A stretch of 58,373 nt of DNA from positions 1 to 58,373 of the forward strand of contig CAOKJJ010000005.1 of NCBI GenBank assembly GCA_948468465.1, in the 5' to 3' direction. The stretch comes from an uncultured Eubacterium sp. (lineage in GTDB: Bacteria; Bacillota_A; Clostridia; Lachnospirales; Lachnospiraceae). Position numbers and translations under genes: made by a program. This document shows positions 54,206 through 58,373 of this stretch, in pieces (positions within the stretch are counted from its first letter, which is position 1; each line of letters starts with the position of its first letter). The notes below the pieces were generated by a model. That model saw nothing but the letters and a program-made list of their open reading frames with translations. It ran no database searches and was not told the DNA's origin.

Positions 54206-57200
54206 ATGAGAATGATAAATCCACATATAATAAAAAAATATTTAAAAGATGATGGGGTGTATGAACGTGGAAGCAATCTGTTTATGGAAGAGCATGTGGG
54301 GCGGATTGAGATTGCAAAAGAACCGATAGGAGCAGTGGGAATTCGGGCAAAAGTAAAAGGCAGCAGAGGAAATATGTATAATACTGAAATCGTTGTATTG
54401 TTTTTGCAGGATAGTGAGCAGATATTAAAATATCACTGCGGTTGTGAGGCGTATAAGAAACATACAGGTATGTGTAAGCATCTTGTTGCCTTGCTGATGG
54501 AATATAATTATCAGGCGGAAGAAGAAAATTTTGCATATGTTGAGGATAAGGAACAGGAAAGCAAGCATGAACGCGAAAAAATAGTGAAATCAACGAAGCC
54601 AATGAAGCAAATGAAACCAATGAAGCCAAGCGATACGGAATTAAAGAACCTTGTAGATTACTATGTATTGCAGGACCGAAACCAGTTTTGCCAGCAATAT
54701 GGAAATGGAGATGTACGTTTAGTGCCGATATTGCACCTGGAAGCTGACAGGGAATCACTGGAGTTAAAGATTGGAACTACACAATTGTATGTGGTAAAAG
54801 ACATTGGCGAACTGGTTGATAATATTAAGCAGATGCGGTATATATCTTATGGGAAAAAACTGGCGTTTACGCATAGCCAAAGCGCTTTTACAAGAGAGGC
54901 TACCGGAATTGTCAATCTGCTGCTGGAACTGGACAATGAAAATGAATTTTCTATGCGTTATCAGAACTGGGGTTACAGCAGTATGCAGCAGCGCCGTTCC
55001 GTGACGTTGTCTCCGCCTATGCTGGATCGTTTGATGGAACTGCATGAAGGAAAGTACCTTCATGTAGATGACCAGCTGATGGGCCAGGAGGCAGAGGTAT
55101 TTGTTTTGCGCAAAAACCCAAAACTTCCTTTAACAATAACGGGCAATGAAAACAAAGGCGCTGATGTGGAAATGGATCCGGTATTTTTAACTGAAGGAGG
55201 CAGACAGTGGTATTTGCTGTGGCGCAATTGCTTTTATATTTGTACGAGGGAATACTATGAACGTGTGAAGGGATTTCTAAAGCTTATGGGGCAGCAGCGT
55301 GACCGGCTGAAAAGAAATACTTATTATAGCAGATACAGATATTTTCAGGAAGATTTAAGAAATCCATCTTTTTATTTGAGTGAAGCGGATTTTGGAGCAT
55401 TCGCAAAAAATGTACTGCCAATGGTTGCTGACGTGCTGAATGTTCATATTGCGAAAGTGGATTTTTCTGCATATAAACCGCAGGAAGCTGTGTTTCAGAG
55501 TTATCTGGATAAGGTCGGCAGCCGTATTGAATGCAAAGCGAAAGTACTGTACGGCGAAAAGGAATATGATGTGGCAAAGATTCCAGCGAAAGAAGAAGCA
55601 ATACGGGATATCAGAAAAGAGTTTGAGGTACGTAATATTTTAGAACAGTATTTTGAGGTGGCATCAGATCAGCAGACTTATTTCAGCAAAGAAGAAGACA
55701 GCATGCTTGACTTTTTGGAAGAAGGACTGGAGCAGTTGGAATCTGTATCAGAAGTATATGCAACAGATCGTTTTAAAAGTATGCGTGTCATTCCAATGCC
55801 GATGGTTACTACGGGCATTACGCTGAAAGGAAATCTGCTGGATGTCAGCTGGAATGTAGAAGGAATGAGTGCACAGGAAGTCCTGGACATTCTCTCGGAT
55901 TATAAAATGAAAAAGAAATACCATAAGCTGCAGTCAGGTGATTATATCCGCATGGATGAAAAATCACTGGCAGTACTGAATGAACTAAACGAAGGACTGC
56001 ATCTGACAAAAGAACAGCTCAAAGAGCGAAAAGCGGAGCTGCCACTGTATCGTTCCTTATATCTGGATTCATTAATGAAGGAAAATGCTGATTATATCAG
56101 GATTGAACGAGACAGGAAGTTTAAGTCAATAATACGGGAAATGCGTTCCATGGAAGATGGAGATTATGAGATTCCGCAGCAGATTCAGGCAGTGCTTCGG
56201 CCATATCAGGAAACAGGGTTTCAGTGGCTTTGCTCACTGGCAAAGTTTGGATTTGGAGGAATATTGGCGGATGACATGGGTCTTGGAAAAACATTGCAGA
56301 TATTGACGTTTCTGGCAGCTCATCCTGACGCAAAAGCACTGGTTGTATGCCCCGCTTCTTTAGTGTATAACTGGGAAGAAGAATGCAGACGCTTTTACCC
56401 GTCGGCGAAAACAGCGACAGTCGCAGGAACTATGCATACGAGAAAAATCCAGATAGAAGAATGGGAAAAGAACGATCTTTTAATTACTTCATATGATTTA
56501 TTAAAACGTGATATAGATTTTTATGAAGACAAACATTTTGATTACGTCATTATAGATGAAGCGCAGTATATCAAAAATGCTTCCACACAAGCTGCAAAAG
56601 CAGTAAAGGCAATTGCCTGCAGCGGACGATTTGCGCTTACAGGTACGCCAATTGAAAACAGGTTAAGCGAGCTTTGGAGCATTTTTGAATTTTTAATGCC
56701 AGGGTACTTATTTAGTTATAAACGCTTTAAAGATGAGCTGGAAGGACCGATAGTGGACAGCAAAGACGAGACCGCCAGAATCCGCCTGGCAAGGTTCGTG
56801 CGGCCATTTATTTTACGTCGATTAAAGAAGGATGTATTAAAGGAGCTGCCGGATAAGGTAGAAGAAGTGATCTATGCCAAAATGGAAGGAGAGCAGAACA
56901 AACTGTATCAGGCACGTGAGAAACAGCTGCTTATGACGCTGTCCAAACAGACTGAAGCAGAGTTCAAGACAAAAAAACTATGGGTGCTCGCAGAGCTGAC
57001 AGCATTGCGCCAGCTTTGCTGTGATCCGTCTCTCGTATATGAGAATTTTTCCGGAGATTCGGCCAAAGCAAAAACCTGTGTGGAAGTTGTGGAAAATGCT
57101 GTTGTCGGCGGCCACAAAATCTTGCTGTTTTCCCAGTTTGCATCTATGCTGGAACATTTAGCGGCAGTGTTTCAGGAACGCGGTCTGCGTACATTTTTGC

Positions 57201-57577
57201 TGACCGGGAAAACAAATAAAGAAGAACGCCGGTATTTGGTAACAGAATTCCAAAAAGGAAATGCAGATTTATTTTTAATTTCCCTAAAGGCAGGCGGAAC
57301 AGGACTGAATCTAACCGCGGCAGATCTTGTCATTCACTATGATCCATGGTGGAATCTGGCTGCGCAGAATCAGGCAACTGACCGGGCACATCGTATCGGA
57401 CAGGATAATAAAGTAACGGTTGTGCAGCTGATTATGAAAGGTACGATTGAAGAACGTATTTTAAAAATGCAGGAGGACAAGCAGAATCTGGCTGATATGA
57501 TTATATCTGAGGATGGCGTGTCTATCAGTGGTTTGGATAAAGAACAGCTGATAGCTGTTTTGGAAGAAAAAAATTAA
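54206..57577 (+). CDS. SWIM zinc-finger SNF2-family helicase
   Basis: About 1123 residues from ATG 54206 (GGAG 9 bases upstream; ATG 54200 is too close). SWIM finger CGCEAYKKHTGMCKHLVALL (~res 72-95), then a Lys/Met/Pro-rich spacer (KPMKQMKPMKPS), an SNF2-associated region, and the ATPase: DDMGLGKTLQIL (~res 690), VIIDEAQYIKN, LTGTPIENRLSELWSI, SLKAGGTGLNLTAADLV, QATDRAHRIGQ. Bacterial members are thought to remodel DNA- or RNA-polymerase-protein complexes. Usual length for the family. An rpn-type pseudogene begins 10 bases after the stop. Confidence 0.93.
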   Translation: MRMINPHIIKKYLKDDGVYERGSNLFMEEHVGRIEIAKEPIGAVGIRAKVKGSRGNMYNTEIVVLFLQDSEQILKYHCGCEAYKKHTGMCKHLVALLMEYNYQAEEENFAYVEDKEQESKHEREKIVKSTKPMKQMKPMKPSDTELKNLVDYYVLQDRNQFCQQYGNGDVRLVPILHLEADRESLELKIGTTQLYVVKDIGELVDNIKQMRYISYGKKLAFTHSQSAFTREATGIVNLLLELDNENEFSMRYQNWGYSSMQQRRSVTLSPPMLDRLMELHEGKYLHVDDQLMGQEAEVFVLRKNPKLPLTITGNENKGADVEMDPVFLTEGGRQWYLLWRNCFYICTREYYERVKGFLKLMGQQRDRLKRNTYYSRYRYFQEDLRNPSFYLSEADFGAFAKNVLPMVADVLNVHIAKVDFSAYKPQEAVFQSYLDKVGSRIECKAKVLYGEKEYDVAKIPAKEEAIRDIRKEFEVRNILEQYFEVASDQQTYFSKEEDSMLDFLEEGLEQLESVSEVYATDRFKSMRVIPMPMVTTGITLKGNLLDVSWNVEGMSAQEVLDILSDYKMKKKYHKLQSGDYIRMDEKSLAVLNELNEGLHLTKEQLKERKAELPLYRSLYLDSLMKENADYIRIERDRKFKSIIREMRSMEDGDYEIPQQIQAVLRPYQETGFQWLCSLAKFGFGGILADDMGLGKTLQILTFLAAHPDAKALVVCPASLVYNWEEECRRFYPSAKTATVAGTMHTRKIQIEEWEKNDLLITSYDLLKRDIDFYEDKHFDYVIIDEAQYIKNASTQAAKAVKAIACSGRFALTGTPIENRLSELWSIFEFLMPGYLFSYKRFKDELEGPIVDSKDETARIRLARFVRPFILRRLKKDVLKELPDKVEEVIYAKMEGEQNKLYQAREKQLLMTLSKQTEAEFKTKKLWVLAELTALRQLCCDPSLVYENFSGDSAKAKTCVEVVENAVVGGHKILLFSQFASMLEHLAAVFQERGLRTFLLTGKTNKEERRYLVTEFQKGNADLFLISLKAGGTGLNLTAADLVIHYDPWWNLAAQNQATDRAHRIGQDNKVTVVQLIMKGTIEERILKMQEDKQNLADMIISEDGVSISGLDKEQLIAVLEEKN

Positions 57578-57587
57578 AGTAAAATAC

Positions 57588-58373
57588 TTGAATGATCTGA
57601 CAGGGATAGCGGGTAGGTATCTGAAAGAAAAGAAGGCATGTCCAGTGCTGCGGATGATAGTAATATATACTGGAGATATCAGAAGGGATCAGGTTAGTGA
57701 AGAATATGATATTGGCGCAGTGAAGATGAACATAGAACCTGCGTTTCTTTCCGAGCTGGATTCTGACAGGATGATGGAGCGTCTGCAGGAAAAGGTGGAA
57801 AGGAATGAGTTGCTTACAGACGAGGAACTAATGGAAATGATAATACTTCCATTGTCTTACCGTAAGAAGCAGGAAAAGGAAAAAAGGATACAAGAGCAGT
57901 GGGGCTTGCGGTACGGATGCAGGATAGGGCCCAGCAGCTGTTTACACTAAAGCGTGTTTGAAAAATCATTCCCGCGATCTGCACTCCCCACTTTGCGGAT
58001 AATTCATCCCAAATTTAATCAACATAGCCCGCTATGCCTCATAAATTTGGGATAAATTCTCCACAAAGTGTGAAGCACATCTCACGGAAAGCATTTTTCA
58101 AACACGCTCTAGCTGGGATACTGGCATTTACAGATAAAGTTATTGACAGGGAGACAGCAAATAAAATAAGGAGGGCGATTGAAATGACACAGGTGGCGAT
58201 GATATTTGAAGAGGAAAAACAGCAAGCAATACAGCAGGCAGTGGAGCAGGCAGTGAAACAGACAATAGAGGCCGAAAGGAAGAAGGCTGTAGGCATGAAA
58301 CAGCAGGCAGTAGAGGCCGAAAGGAAGAGAGCGATGGATGCCCAACAGCAGACAATAGTAAAAATGATTGAAA
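57588..58373 (+). pseudogene. Rpn-type (PD-(D/E)XK) recombination-promoting nuclease gene, truncated, frameshifted and interrupted
   Basis: The frame starts abruptly at NDLTGIAGRYLKEKKACPVL, without the nuclease N-terminal part (~150 residues), and reads VIYTGDIRRDQVSEEYDIG, LTDEELMEMIILPLSY and RKKQEKEKRIQE. Near 57,897 one G appears lost: adding it gives EAVGLAVRMQDRAQQLFTLAG, the normal continuation. At 57,950 a palindromic element is inserted, after which the gene resumes GILAFTDKVIDRETANKIRR and a Gln/Glu/Ala-rich helical tail to the window end. The gene is therefore dead by three independent lesions. The family is abundant and transposon-associated in Lachnospiraceae. Confidence 0.8.
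57950..58109 (+). mobile_element. Ungapped palindromic insertion (MITE-like) in the rpn pseudogene
   Basis: Bases 57951-58108 fold on a centre at 58029.5 without gaps. The outer 16 bases (AGCGTGTTTGAAAAAT) and the inner word CATCCCAAATTTA / TAAATTTGGGATA match; the remaining positions match mostly. The centre is ATAGCC/CGCTAT. A TA dinucleotide flanks each end (57948-57949 and 58110-58111). Removing one TA and the element rejoins rpn codons as ACA CTA GCT GGG in one frame. This is the pattern of a non-autonomous Tc1/IS630-type MITE, inferred from TA duplication; no transposase is in the window. Confidence 0.8.

Noticed and set aside
54282..54758. 158-codon reverse frame over the SWIM domain
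   Set aside because: Shadow of the SNF2 gene; no motifs and no ribosome site.

Overview
The window reads as one stretch of chromosome from a spore-forming, anaerobic, gut-type Clostridium relative, most likely Lachnospiraceae. The signs are AT-leaning codon use, strong AGGAGG ribosome sites, a GerA/SpoVAF-type spore germination protein, NADP-type glutamate dehydrogenase, fermentative L-lactate dehydrogenase, a formate/nitrite channel, tandem YhgE/Pip proteins and a decayed Rpn-type nuclease gene. The family assignment is inferred from protein content; no rRNA or tRNA gene is present to confirm it.

Positions 1-19,760 form a defence or mobile island. It opens with the last residues of a tyrosine integrase cut by the window edge, reading in frame toward a small XRE regulator, then a membrane-anchored Ntn-type amide hydrolase. 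Next comes a TOTE-conflict-type primase plus DEAD helicase with a PLD-like tail, which is one reading frame broken by a single in-frame TAA. A BREX operon follows: brxA, brxB, brxC, pglX, [AAA ATPase + small DUF4276/TOPRIM-like partner], pglZ, and a 590-residue protein of unknown function. No brxL is present. A two-gene cassette sits between methyltransferase and phosphatase, and the unknown protein occupies the place where brxL is usually found. This is the most promising part for new biology.

Positions 19,800-32,300 hold signalling and transport genes: a response regulator, histidine kinase and BcrAB-like ABC exporter operon; a frameshifted GNAT gene; an ArsC/Spx-like protein; gdhA with a clear terminator; a histidine kinase with no response regulator beside it, followed by a MacB/FtsX-type exporter behind a CTTACA-N4-TGTAAG palindrome; a formate/nitrite channel; and a TraX-like gene split at an 8-A run.

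Positions 32,800-44,400 hold metabolism and envelope genes: the panBCD operon for pantothenate, a PsiE-like membrane protein, a GerA/SpoVAF germinant protein, a hemolysin III-type membrane protein with a well-formed promoter flanked by direct repeats, an intact TraX-like gene, a MATE exporter, an Rrf2 regulator, a GH13 amylase with a repetitive tail, and a divergent FGGY sugar kinase.

Positions 44,450-58,373 hold a secreted FnIII protein, two YhgE/Pip membrane proteins around a small coiled-coil membrane protein, trpS, a C39-like peptidase, ldh, a CorA-like transporter and a SWIM/SNF2 helicase. The window ends in an rpn-type pseudogene interrupted by an ungapped, about 158-bp imperfect palindrome with TA on each side. 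Removing the palindrome restores the rpn reading frame across the junction, so it looks like a non-autonomous (MITE-like) insertion.
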